This document shows positions 52,005-60,872 of a stretch of 64,000 nucleotides of DNA, piece by piece. This DNA comes from Gordonia sediminis (lineage in GTDB: Bacteria; Actinomycetota; Actinomycetes; Mycobacteriales; Mycobacteriaceae): the NCBI GenBank assembly GCA_004193205.1, contig RZUM01000004.1:519601-583600 (forward strand). The letters are read 5' to 3'. A program made the translations under genes and the position numbers. Position 1 is the stretch's first letter, and each line of letters opens with the position of its first letter. The notes beneath the pieces are model-generated. The model did not search any database. It was not told where the DNA came from and saw only the letters and a list, made by a program, of their open reading frames with translations.

Positions 52005-52300
52005 TTAGCTTGATTGTTGGCTTGTCTGTTCGGCGATCTCGAAGTGGATAGGTGAGATCATTCCCAACGCCGTGTGCCTCCTGTCATGATTGTAGAATCG
52101 GATGTAATTGTCAAGTCCTGCAGTCAGATTCGCGATCGTGTCGAAGGCGTGGCGTTTGTAGTATTCGTGCTTGACCGTCGACCACAGCGCCTCCGCACCG
52201 GCGTTGTCCCAGCACACCCCGGTCGCGCCCATAGAGCGTTTGAGGCCGTGCTTGGAGCATGCGGCAGCCATGTCGTGGCTGGTGAACTGGCTGCCTCGGT
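52005..52300 (-). pseudogene. IS3 orfB transposase, 3' part
   Basis: Continues the integrase core after the split: RGSQFTSHDMAAACSKHGL, then the catalytic Glu in NAGAEALWSTVKHE, and ends YNHDRRHTALG...QQSS. The 5' part is at 59333-59921. The break falls within the HSDRGSQF motif holding the second catalytic Asp. Confidence 0.88.
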
Positions 52301-52474
52301 CGCTGTTAAACCGAATTCCTGTTAACAGCGATTATGCCGGGGTCTGCGTTAAGCCGAGGAATGGCGAGTTGTCCTGTACGGGTTGGGGTGTGTGACCGGT
52401 TTCTCGGCTTAATGTTTGTGCGGGGTGTGGCTAGCGTCGATGCGTATCCGTATGTCCTCTGGAAGGAGAAGGTC

Positions 52475-53680
52475 ATGGATACGACGGTCGCAGGGATCGC
52501 TTCAGTTGTTGTCGCACAGCTACGTTCGGCCGGTTACATGGAATCGACGATCGGTCAGTACGAGAAGACGATCAAAGCCCTCGCGGTGTTCGTTGCTGAG
52601 CAGGGCGGGGTGTACACGCCGGAGCTGGGCGCACGATTCGCAGCGATGACGACCAGCCCGCGCACGGGCCGGTTCAGCGCCCAACGACGGTCCGATTACC
52701 GACGGCTGATCGCCGTGTTCGACTCCTATGTCCTGACCGGGCGAGTGGACTTCTCGACGAGGAAACGTGGTGGCGGAGGCGCTGTCCCGGCCACGGACGA
52801 GTTCGTTGAGCTGGCAGATGCGTGGGAGGCCGAGATGGCTCGGCGCGGCCTGGCACCGGCCACCTGCGAGGCCTACGGACGAATCGCGTGCGGCTATCTG
52901 GTGTTCCTGGAATCTCGCGGCGTGGGATCGGTGCCGGAGGCTGACGGTGCCAGCGTGCTGGAGTTCCTCGAATCGCTGACCGACCGGTGGGCGCGGTCGT
53001 CACTGTTCTGGGTGGTCTCTAACCTGCGACCATTCCTGCAGTTCACCGGACGGATCGAGTTGGTCGAGGCGGTCGGGATGGCAGGGATCACACGTCCCCA
53101 CCGGATCGTGCCGGTGCTCTCCGAAGCCGACGAGGTGAGGGTGGTGCAGGCATGCCTGTCCGGATCGGTCCGTGCGCGCGATGCGGCAATCACGTTGTTG
53201 GCATTGACCACCGGGCTACGGTCGTGCGACCTTGTCGCGCTGCGGCTCGGTGATATCGATTGGCGCACACAGACCGCGTCGATCGTGCAGCAGAAGACCC
53301 ACAACCCGTTGACGGTGCCGCTGACGCCTGCGGTGGTCGACAGGCTCGCCACCTACGTCCTCGAGGAGCGCCCCGCCGCATCCGATGATCACGTGTTTCT
53401 GCGGTGCACAGCGCCGCACAGGCGTTTGGGCGACCATGCGGCGATCCATTGGACCGCCGGGGTGTTCGCCCGGGCGGGGGTGACCGAGTTCAAGGGCGGT
53501 ACCGCGTTGTTGCGCCACAACGCGGCATCCCGGTTGCTGCGGGCATCGGTCCCGCTACCGACGATCTCGGCGGTGTTGGGTCACGCCAGCGCGGACTCGA
53601 CCAACACCTATCTCAGCGTCGATCGTGACCGGCTGCTCGGCTGCGTCCTCGACGTCCCCGCACCAGCGGCCCGGTCATGA
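52475..53680 (+). CDS. ritA: RIT1 tyrosine recombinase A
   Basis: 401 residues from the ATG at 52475 with GGAAGGAG upstream. N-terminal core-binding region, then catalytic motifs: Arg in TTGLRSCDL, Lys in QQKTHNPL, Arg in TALLRHNAA and His/Tyr in LGHASADSTNTYL. The first His of the HxLRH box is replaced by Ala. RIT elements encode three such proteins that are thought to act together. The stop overlaps ritB (ATGA). Confidence 0.9.
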   Translation: MDTTVAGIASVVVAQLRSAGYMESTIGQYEKTIKALAVFVAEQGGVYTPELGARFAAMTTSPRTGRFSAQRRSDYRRLIAVFDSYVLTGRVDFSTRKRGGGGAVPATDEFVELADAWEAEMARRGLAPATCEAYGRIACGYLVFLESRGVGSVPEADGASVLEFLESLTDRWARSSLFWVVSNLRPFLQFTGRIELVEAVGMAGITRPHRIVPVLSEADEVRVVQACLSGSVRARDAAITLLALTTGLRSCDLVALRLGDIDWRTQTASIVQQKTHNPLTVPLTPAVVDRLATYVLEERPAASDDHVFLRCTAPHRRLGDHAAIHWTAGVFARAGVTEFKGGTALLRHNAASRLLRASVPLPTISAVLGHASADSTNTYLSVDRDRLLGCVLDVPAPAARS

Positions 53681-54429
53681 ACCGCCACGGGTTCACCAGC
53701 GCGTTCGCCGCGCAGTTGGATGCCTACCTCGATTTCAAGACGGCGATGGGGTTCTACGGGGCCTCGAGAATCTGGTACCTGCACAAGCTCGATGACTTCT
53801 GCACACGCCACAACCGCACCCGCTTCGATCAGGCCACCGTCGAAGAGTGGGTCAGCCAGCAGCTGACCCACTCCGGTGAGTTCCGGTCATGGATGTCCTA
53901 CATCCGCGATTTCGGGCGCTGGTTGCAGGTGCACGGCGACCACGACGCCTACGTGCTCTCCCCAGCGTGGAAAGCCCAGTTCGTGCCGGCGCACCCGTAC
54001 CTGCTCACCGAAGCGGAGATCGACCGCTTCTTCGCCGCCGCGGCCGGCATGGCCACGACCTCGCCGTGGCGATGGCAAGCGGTCGCGTTCTTCACCCTGA
54101 TGCATTCGTGTGGACTGCGCACCGGCGAGGTACGCCAGTTGGAGCCCATCCACATCCATCTGCGTGAGGGATATCTCGATGTGATGGGCGCCAAAGGCAA
54201 CCGCAGCCGTCGGTTACCGCTAACCGACGCCGTCATCGCAGTCCTCGAGAGCTGTGAGCAGATCACGGCCCGCCGGTTCGGCCACGACCGCGGCACCTTC
54301 TTCGTCTCCTCCACCGGCCGGCCGGTCACCGCGTCAACGGTGGGAGTGATGTTCAACCGGATCTGGGACCGAGCCGGCCTGCCCCGCCCCGAGGGCGGGC
54401 AGCGGCCCCGGCCCCACGATTTCCGTCAT
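53677..54429 (+). pseudogene. ritB: RIT1 tyrosine recombinase B, 5' part
   Basis: 251 codons up to PHDFRH, containing the catalytic Arg in SCGLRTGEVRQL and the HxxR box. The second RIT element begins at the end of the His codon; a TAG from the insert follows at once. The missing end (HFAYANIDRW to the tyrosine and stop) is at 58001-58204. Confidence 0.92.
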
Positions 54430-54526
54430 TAGGCGGACTGCGGGGTTATGCGCCCCGCCGGCCTGTTCGGGCTGGTCGGCTGGTTGTGGTGGCCGGTTCT
54501 GTCCACATAATGCTGGGTGGCCAGGG

Positions 54527-55573
54527 TTAATGTCCGAGTGACTCGAGCCAGCCGATTAATGACGCCTCTGAGGTCCAGTCGGGTAGCGCGTCGGTGGTCA
54601 ACGGCTGGTAGGCGTTCTCGATGGCTTTGCGTTTTGCTTCGGCGTCGGCGCGAGCGTAGATCTCGGTGGTGGAGATGTCGGCGTGGCCGAGTAGGTCGCG
54701 GATGTAGATCAGGTTGACGCCGGCCTGGATCAGGTGCATCGCGCGGCTGCGCCGCAGGGTGTGCGGCGTGATCGTCATGCCGGGCGCCCAGTTGGGGTCG
54801 CGGTCGCGGATTGCCCGAACGTGGCGGGTCAGGAGTTTCGCGATTCCCGATCGCGTCAGTTGACGGTGGTGCGGCCCGTGGAAGAGTGGGTCGGTGTCGG
54901 CGCCGAGCCCGGGATGCGGGGTGCGGTGGGCGAGGTAGTCGGTGAGCAGGGTGGCGGTCGGTTCCATCAGGGGTAGGTATCGGATTTTGGATCCTTTTCC
55001 GTGGATCGTCACGATTGTTGTTGTGCTGGTACGGATGTCGGCGATCGTGAGGTCGCAGAGTTCTTGGACGCGAGCCGCGGTGTCGTAGGCCACTGCGAGC
55101 AAGACGGTATCCCGGATGGCGCGGGGGCTTCTCGTGCCGGGTTGTGCGAGGAGCACTTTGACCTCGTCTGCGCTCAGGTGACCCACATCCGGTGACGGGG
55201 TACTTTTCTGCCGGATCGCGAGGATCTGGGTGAATTGCTCGAGCAGGTCGGGGTGCTCGATGGCGGTGTAGCGGCAGAACGATTTGATCACCGCGAGTCG
55301 CTGATTGCAGGTGGCCGCCGAGCACCCCCGCTCGGTCTCGAGCCAGGCCAAGAACGCCAGGATGTGGGGTCGGTCGATGTCGGCCAGGCGCAGCTTTTCG
55401 GGCGGGACGTGCTCGACGGTGGCGAACCAGATCAACAGGAGCTTGACCGCGTCCCGGTAGGACGCAACGGTTCTGGGTGAGGCGTCGCGTTCGCCGACGA
55501 GGTGGTCAGTGAAGTACTTCGTCAGGTAGCGTCCGGCGAGATCGACCGGCGGTGCTGGCTGTTGTCGGGTCAT
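54527..55573 (-). CDS. ritC: RIT2 tyrosine recombinase C
   Basis: 348 residues; the ATG overlaps the ritB stop (ATGA). SAM-like N-terminal domain (PRTVASYRDAVKLLL) and full catalytic set: Arg in TAARVQELCDL, Lys in HGKGSKIRYLPL, HTLRRSRA, LGHADISTTEIY. Acts with RitA and RitB to move the element. Confidence 0.9.
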   Translation of the reverse strand: MTRQQPAPPVDLAGRYLTKYFTDHLVGERDASPRTVASYRDAVKLLLIWFATVEHVPPEKLRLADIDRPHILAFLAWLETERGCSAATCNQRLAVIKSFCRYTAIEHPDLLEQFTQILAIRQKSTPSPDVGHLSADEVKVLLAQPGTRSPRAIRDTVLLAVAYDTAARVQELCDLTIADIRTSTTTIVTIHGKGSKIRYLPLMEPTATLLTDYLAHRTPHPGLGADTDPLFHGPHHRQLTRSGIAKLLTRHVRAIRDRDPNWAPGMTITPHTLRRSRAMHLIQAGVNLIYIRDLLGHADISTTEIYARADAEAKRKAIENAYQPLTTDALPDWTSEASLIGWLESLGH

Positions 55574-56517
55574 GACGGGTCTGCGGCCGGTGTGGGGATG
55601 ACGTAGCCGAACCGGATCTGAGCTTTGGCGATCACCTCGGGATAAGCGTCGGCGGTCAACCGTAGGTAGTACTGGGTGCCCCGCAGATCGGCGTGGCCCA
55701 TGTAGCAGGCGAGGTAGGGCAACATCACGGCAAGATCGGTACCGTCGTTGGCCCAGCGCCGCAGGTTGGTCACGGCGAAGCCGTGTCGCAGCGAGTGTGG
55801 GTGCGGACCGCCGGTGAAATGTGGGATGCCGGCATCGGCCAGATAGCCACGGAACCGGACGTAGATGGTCGCCTGGTTGATCGGGGTGCGTGGGCTGCGG
55901 CTGTAGAACACGTGATCCTCGGGTGCCGGCGTCGGATGTGCGGCCGCCAGGTACTGCCTGAGCGTGGTGGTGAGCCGGCCGGTGATCGGGATGGTTCGGC
56001 TGGCACCGTTTTTCGAGTTCTGGATCCTCAGCGTCCCGGCTGGGGTGTCCACGTCGGAGACGGTCAGGTGCAGTGCCTCGGAGATGCGGAGCCCGGCGCC
56101 GTAGAGCACTCGGAACAGGACCGGATCGACCATCGCCTTGTTGGTGAATGACGACATGGGTTGGGAGTCGATCGTGGCGAACAATCGGCGGACCTCGTCG
56201 TCGGTGAACACGTACGGTACCTGATGTCGGGCGCGGACCTGGGTGGCCGCCGCCGGCATGTAGGCATGCCAGCCGAGTGTGTCGGCGTGGGCGGCCAGTT
56301 GGCGCAGCACCAGCTCGTTGCGTCGCAGCGTGCTCGGCCGGAGGTGACGGCTGTAGAGGAATCCGTCGACTGCTTCTTTGATGATTGAGCCATCCGCGTA
56401 GCCCTGCTGCTGGCAGTAGTCCACGAACTGATGCAGGACCCGCTCGGGAACTCTGAACGTGTATCCGCCGGCGTGACGCACAGTGACCAAATCGGTGACC
56501 ACCTCGGCCAGCGTCAT
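55570..56517 (-). CDS. ritB: RIT2 tyrosine recombinase B
   Basis: 315 residues from the ATG at 56517, just after the ritA stop at 56519-56521; earlier in-frame starts inside ritA are possible. Catalytic Arg in GAGLRISEALHL, Lys in NSKNGASRTIPI, HSLRHGFA, MGHADLRGTQYY. Its homologue in RIT1 is the gene RIT2 destroyed. Confidence 0.9.
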   Translation of the reverse strand: MTLAEVVTDLVTVRHAGGYTFRVPERVLHQFVDYCQQQGYADGSIIKEAVDGFLYSRHLRPSTLRRNELVLRQLAAHADTLGWHAYMPAAATQVRARHQVPYVFTDDEVRRLFATIDSQPMSSFTNKAMVDPVLFRVLYGAGLRISEALHLTVSDVDTPAGTLRIQNSKNGASRTIPITGRLTTTLRQYLAAAHPTPAPEDHVFYSRSPRTPINQATIYVRFRGYLADAGIPHFTGGPHPHSLRHGFAVTNLRRWANDGTDLAVMLPYLACYMGHADLRGTQYYLRLTADAYPEVIAKAQIRFGYVIPTPAADPS

Positions 56518-56518
56518 C

Positions 56519-57787
56519 TCACCCACGATGCTCACCCGCCAGGGACGCTTCGGTGATGTCTTCGACATCGAGGGCGCAACAGCGCAGGCGCTCGACGTCG
56601 AACCGCAGATAGTAGGCCTGCGTCGTGTCGCTGGAGGCGTGCCCCAACACCGCCGAGACCACCGGTATCGGTGTGCCGGCGCCGATCATGGCCACCGCGA
56701 GTGCACCGCGCAGGGAATGCATACCGCACACCTCATCCGGTGGGAGATCGATGCCCGCGCGAGCGGCGTGCCGTGTAAGGCGGACGGCGATCGACGAGGC
56801 GCCGCCGAACGTGCCGAACGGGTGGCGGTGACAGACGAACACCTTCGCCCAGGGTGTGTCGGGTCGGCCGCCCCGCAGGTAGTCGATGATCGCCCAGCCG
56901 ACATCATCGGGCAGCGGCAACTGCAACGGCCTACCCGTCTTGTACTGGACAATCGTGATCGTCTTCGCCCGCCAATCCACATCGGCTAGTTCCAGATTGC
57001 GCAGATCCGATATCCGCAGGCCCAGCCGGGCGGTGGCCAAGATCATCGCGTAGTCACGCTTGCCGATGGCAGATTCACGGTCGATACCGGCCAACAGCCG
57101 GCGGATCTCCTCGGCGGTCCACAGGTGCGGATCGGACTCGTGACGCACGTGCCGGTGCGGTGGCAGCCGATCGGCCAACCCCTGCGGCGCCCGGTCGGTG
57201 GCCGCCAAGAAGGTCAGGAAGTCCACCAGGCACGATCGCATGGTCGCGACCGTCTTCCGACGCAAATGGCCCTGCCGCAGCAAGAAACCCGACACGTCGC
57301 GCACACCCAGTCCAGCAAGGTCACCCATGTCCGCATCATCGAGGTAGGCCAAGAACGTGCTGGCCGATCTGTCCTTGACGATCACGGTCGCCTCAGTATT
57401 GCCCCGACCCCGACACGCAGCGAGATACTCATCCCGCAGACCACGAAACCGTATGGGGCAGTGGTCCTTCGCCACGATCACCGGCCGCTCAATTTGAACT
57501 GCCCGGCCGGCCAGTACGTCCGCAACCAGTACCACCGGTCGACGGATCTGCCGAACACTCTTGTCTGCCAACGGTTCCCGCAGCCAATCCAACCTCGCCC
57601 CGGTCTGGTCGGCAATGAACTCGATACACACCTCGTCGCTGGCCGCATCCAGGGTGGGCACGCTCAGAAAAGCCACGAACCGTTTCAGCACTGTGCGGTA
57701 ACACCGGATCGTCGCTTCGGATCTACCGGCATCATGCAGCAGCGCGAGAACACGGTCTGCGGCCTCGAGCGCAACTATCTCATCCAT
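56519..57787 (-). CDS. ritA: RIT2 tyrosine recombinase A
   Basis: 422 residues from the ATG at 57787 with AGAGGTGATTG upstream. Motifs: Arg in LGLRISDLRNL, Lys in QYKTGRPLQL, HSLRGALA, LGHASSDTTQAYY. Unlike RIT1 RitA it keeps the His of the HxLR box. The two RitA proteins have different lengths and clearly different sequences, so the two elements are not recent copies of each other. Confidence 0.9.
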   Translation of the reverse strand: MDEIVALEAADRVLALLHDAGRSEATIRCYRTVLKRFVAFLSVPTLDAASDEVCIEFIADQTGARLDWLREPLADKSVRQIRRPVVLVADVLAGRAVQIERPVIVAKDHCPIRFRGLRDEYLAACRGRGNTEATVIVKDRSASTFLAYLDDADMGDLAGLGVRDVSGFLLRQGHLRRKTVATMRSCLVDFLTFLAATDRAPQGLADRLPPHRHVRHESDPHLWTAEEIRRLLAGIDRESAIGKRDYAMILATARLGLRISDLRNLELADVDWRAKTITIVQYKTGRPLQLPLPDDVGWAIIDYLRGGRPDTPWAKVFVCHRHPFGTFGGASSIAVRLTRHAARAGIDLPPDEVCGMHSLRGALAVAMIGAGTPIPVVSAVLGHASSDTTQAYYLRFDVERLRCCALDVEDITEASLAGEHRG

Positions 57788-57966
57788 CAATCACCTCTGC
57801 GTTCGTAGCGGAATGAACACAGTGATTGTTCGCCGGCATAGACGATGGTCAGCGCCGCTCTACGGGCGGTCCCTGCCGACCAGGATTATGTGGACAGAAC
57901 CGGCCACCACAACCAGCCGACCAGCCCGAACAGGCCGGCGGGGCGCATAACCCCGCAGTCCGCCTA

Positions 57967-58000
57967 ATGGCGCTTATGCGGAATTCCGCATAAGCGCCAT
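57967..58000. repeat. 34-bp perfect palindrome at the ritA end of RIT2
   Basis: Each arm is 17 bases (ATGGCGCTTATGCGGAA and its complement), with central GGAATTCC. RIT1 has a weaker palindrome in the same relative place (52301-52330) with central CGAATTCC. Confidence 0.95.
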
Positions 58001-58204
58001 CATTTCGCCTACGCGAACATCGACCGCTGGATGGCCCGCGGCATCGACGTGACCGCGATGCTGCCCTACCTGGCGCGCTATATGGGGCACGCGTCACTCG
58101 ATTCCACCTTCTACTACATCCAGACCTCGCCGCGGTTCCTCGACGCCTACGCCCACCTCACCGAGACCACCGCCTCGGTGCTACCCGAGGTCGGGTTTCG
58201 ATGA
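58001..58204 (+). pseudogene. ritB: RIT1 tyrosine recombinase B, 3' part
   Basis: 67 codons from HFAYANIDRWMARGIDV through YMGHASLDSTFYYIQ (His and catalytic Tyr) to the TGA that overlaps the ritC ATG. It completes the fragment at 53677-54429 without loss of a codon. Confidence 0.9.
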
Positions 58205-59235
58205 AACGCGACCCGCGCACCAGTGCCCCGCAGTTCTACGCCTTGGCCCGCACCTGGCTACACGTGTATCTGCCCACTGCTCAACATCGTTCGCCGAACA
58301 CGATCGACGCCTACCGGATCAGTCTGGAATGCTTTCTGGGCTATCTGACCGCCGAGCACCACATCGACCGCATCCACGTCACCTTCGACCACTTCGATCA
58401 TGCCCACCTGCTGGGCTGGCTGACCTGGATGAGCGAGCACCAGCACTACACGCCCGCCACGATCGCGCTGCGCCTCAGTACGATCAAGGCGTTCCTGGCC
58501 TACTGCGGTGCCGAAGACCTCACCCTGGTCACCCTGGGCCAGCGTGCAGCCACTCTCAAGGCCCCGACATCACCGAGGAAGCCTGTCGAGTTCCTCACCG
58601 AACCGCAAACCCGAGCCTTGCTCGCGGCGTGGACAGGCGCCACCGTCAAGTCACGCCGCAACCGGATGCTGTTGATCTTGTTGTACGACACCGCCGCCCG
58701 GGTCGGGGAGATCACTGCGCTCACTGTCGGCGACCTGCACCTGGCCGCGCCCGGGCACCTCACGCTGACCGGTAAACGCAACAAGACCCGCATCGTTCCG
58801 TTGACCACCACGACAATCGACCACCTCCGCGTCTACCTCGACGAGTTCCATCCCGAGCCCAGAAACGCCACCCGTCCACTGTTCTACAGCCTGCGTAACG
58901 GCAAACCCGCGCCGCTATCAACGGATTCCGTTGCAGCCGTGCTCAAATCAGCCGCCCTCGCGGCCCGAAAAACCTGCCCATCAATGCCCGACCGAATCCA
59001 CTGCCACATGCTCCGCAAGACCAAAGCGATGGACCTCTACCAGCAAGGAATCCCGTTGCCGATCATCATGCGACTCCTCGGCCACGAGAACATGTCGACC
59101 ACCACCGCGTTCTACGCGTTCGCCACCGTCGACATGATGCGCCACGCCATCGACGCAGCTACCCCGGCCATCGACGGCCCCGCGCCCGACAGCCTCACCG
59201 AGGAAAAGCTCCGCGCCCTCTACAGCCTCCGCTGA
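58201..59235 (+). CDS. ritC: RIT1 tyrosine recombinase C
   Basis: 344 residues; ATG overlaps the ritB stop. N-terminal domain SPNTIDAYRISLECFLGYL, Arg in DTAARVGEITAL, Lys in TGKRNKTRIVPL, HMLRKTKA and LGHENMSTTTAFY are all intact, so RIT1 lost only RitB. Whether RIT2 RitB can substitute is unknown. Confidence 0.9.
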   Translation: MKRDPRTSAPQFYALARTWLHVYLPTAQHRSPNTIDAYRISLECFLGYLTAEHHIDRIHVTFDHFDHAHLLGWLTWMSEHQHYTPATIALRLSTIKAFLAYCGAEDLTLVTLGQRAATLKAPTSPRKPVEFLTEPQTRALLAAWTGATVKSRRNRMLLILLYDTAARVGEITALTVGDLHLAAPGHLTLTGKRNKTRIVPLTTTTIDHLRVYLDEFHPEPRNATRPLFYSLRNGKPAPLSTDSVAAVLKSAALAARKTCPSMPDRIHCHMLRKTKAMDLYQQGIPLPIIMRLLGHENMSTTTAFYAFATVDMMRHAIDAATPAIDGPAPDSLTEEKLRALYSLR

Positions 59236-59332
59236 CCCTCAACGTTAAGACGAGAAACCAGCTACACACCCTAACCCGTACAGGACAACTCGCCATTCCT
59301 CGGCTTAACGCAGACCCCGGCATAATCGCTGT

Positions 59333-59921
59333 GCATCACGGTGCCGGCCACCGACCCGCCACGGGTGTGCACCGCGGCGTCGACGGCGGCCACGACGAGC
59401 TCGGTGCGCATGTGGTCGGCCACCGCCCAGCCCAGTATCCGGCGCGAGTGCTCATCGCGGATCGCGCACAGATACACATCACCTTCCCCGCAGGTCAAGT
59501 ACGTGATGTCCGAGGTCCACACGGCGTCGATCCGCCCCTGGTCGAACTGACGGCCCACCCGATCGGGCGGGAACGACGAGTTCGGATCGACCTGAGTGGT
59601 GGTCTTGAACGTGCGCGGGCTGATGCCCTCGATGCCCATCTCGGCCATGATCTTGGCCACGGTGTTCTCCGAGACCGCCACGCCTTCGGCGTGCAGGTCA
59701 GCGGTGATCCGCGGCGAGCCGTAGGTGCGTTGCGACGCCTTCCAGTGCGCGGCCATCTTGACCTCGAGATCCCGACGCCACAGCTGACGTGCCGTCGGTT
59801 CGGTGCGGCGTTGCCGAGTCGCCCAAGCATAGAACCCGGAGCGTGAAACACCCAGCAAAGCAGCCAGTTTCGAGATGTCGTGGTCGGCGCACTCCGCGGC
59901 GATGAGCTCGAACTTGCTCAC
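59333..59921 (-). pseudogene. IS3 orfB transposase, 5' part
   Basis: Starts MSKFELIAAE at an ATG overlapping the end of orfA. HTH-like start SKLAALLGVSRSGFYAW, first catalytic Asp in WTSDITYL, and up to GTVMHSD, where RIT1 interrupts it. The open frame runs on into the RIT1 repeat to 59271. The rest lies at 52005-52300. Confidence 0.88.
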
Positions 59922-60235
59922 CGATGTTGTTGCGCCGCAAAGTACGCCGATACTTTTTTCAGGAACGCGATGTCCCGATCCTTCTCGGCGAGCTCCGCAC
60001 GAAGTCGGGTCAACTCCGCGCGCTCGCTGCCCGAGAGCTCGCCATCGGGCGGGGCGTCACGCACCTGGTCGATGACGCCGTCGCGAAGTCGTTCGGTACG
60101 AACCCATTTACCCAACAGGTTCTCATGCACGTTCAACTCACGTGCGATCTCAGTGATCGGCCTGCCGCCGTCGATCACCCGACGAGCAGCCTCCACCTTG
60201 AACTCAGGTGTGAACGACCGACGCGTCCTGGACAT
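59918..60235 (-). CDS. IS3 orfA transposase regulator
   Basis: 105 residues. HTH with RRSFTPEFKVEAARRVIDGG and NVHENLLGKWV, then a leucine-zipper region (ELTRLRAELAEKDRDIAFLKK). In IS3 elements OrfA and an OrfA-OrfB frameshift fusion control transposition. It is intact, but its partner OrfB is broken. Confidence 0.92.
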   Translation of the reverse strand: MSRTRRSFTPEFKVEAARRVIDGGRPITEIARELNVHENLLGKWVRTERLRDGVIDQVRDAPPDGELSGSERAELTRLRAELAEKDRDIAFLKKVSAYFAAQQHR

Positions 60236-60303
60236 GGTGACATCCTTCCAGCAGGACCCCTCGCCCCGCTATCTCGGGTGTCCACTGAAACTGGGGATCC
60301 TCA

Positions 60304-60743
60304 AACCCCAGCGCGCACACAGTTGCCAGCACCACCGACCCGAGCACCCACACATCCTCACTCTTCATCCAGGCCGGCATGGTCGACTTCGGGCGCTCAC
60401 CAGGTTCGTATACAGCTGTGATTTTTCCAGTGGGCTCGTAGGTGTATAGCGCGATACCCATGTACTTCGCGTACGCCACAGCCTGCTTGCTGTACCCGCT
60501 CGCAGCGAAGAACAGCAGTGCCTTGTCCGTTTCACGTCCTCGGCTGCCTACGAGCTTCTGTAGATCAGGTCTACCGGCCAATCCCCCACGCCACTTAACC
60601 TGGGCATATGCACGGCGCGACCGAACATCGATCCCGCCGTCCGAGCCGCCTGTCGTTGCGTGGGCGTCGATGTAGCCGAGCTGCTCGCGCATGATCTTGG
60701 CGGCGTTGAGTTCGGCCTGGTGGGCATTGGTGATGTATGCCAT
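60304..60743 (-). pseudogene. Mrr-like restriction endonuclease, 3' end cut by IS3
   Basis: From the ATG at 60743: AYITNAHQAELNAAKIMREQLGY, then the PD-(D/E)XK core SDGGIDVRSRRAYAQVKW and QKLVGSRGRETDKALLFFAASGYS. This is the Mrr_cat domain that cuts modified DNA. A hydrophobic segment (VLGSVVLATVCALG) follows at the point where the IS begins; the frame runs on 33 codons into the IS to 60204. The catalytic domain is complete, so activity may remain. It is divergent from the membrane protein at 60873. Confidence 0.75.
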
Positions 60744-60872
60744 CTTGTGACTAGTATGACCGATTTGCGTAATTAGGGAAACGATCTTGCTACGGATGCA
60801 CAATTCCACTACGCCTCCGGCTGATTGAACCCTAGGCTCACAGCCAACTTAGGCGACAGGAAGAGTCCAGTC

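Larger units (their letters stand above)
54427..58000 (-). mobile_element. RIT2: second recombinase-in-trio element inside RIT1 ritB
   Basis: Perfect 85-bp terminal inverted repeats (54427-54511 and 57885-57969). The three genes ritA-ritB-ritC read leftward with overlapping or near-overlapping ends. A 34-bp perfect palindrome with central GGAATTCC (57967-58000) flanks the ritA-side end. The host gene can be rejoined exactly across it (CGT CAT / CAT TTC). Confidence 0.92.
52301..59332 (+). mobile_element. RIT1: recombinase-in-trio element inserted in IS3 orfB
   Basis: Three overlapping tyrosine recombinase genes (ritA 52475-53680, ritB split, ritC 58201-59235). Terminal inverted repeats of 69 bp (52325-52393 and 59264-59332, one mismatch). 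An imperfect palindrome with 9-bp arms at 52301-52330 lies outside the repeat on the ritA side. The target hexamer CGCTGT is present at both ends. Confidence 0.88.
51977..60303 (-). mobile_element. IS3-family insertion sequence carrying two nested RIT elements
   Basis: Terminal 26-bp imperfect inverted repeats at 51977-52002 and 60278-60303 start with TG and share AGTGGACAC. Without the inserts the element is about 1.3 kb, normal for IS3. It encodes orfA (59918-60235) and orfB (59921-59333 joined to 52300-52005). No direct target repeat flanks it. Confidence 0.85.

Noticed and set aside
52334-52474. Longer N-terminus for RIT1 ritA
   Set aside because: The extension would be encoded by the terminal inverted repeat; the ATG at 52475 has a strong ribosome site.
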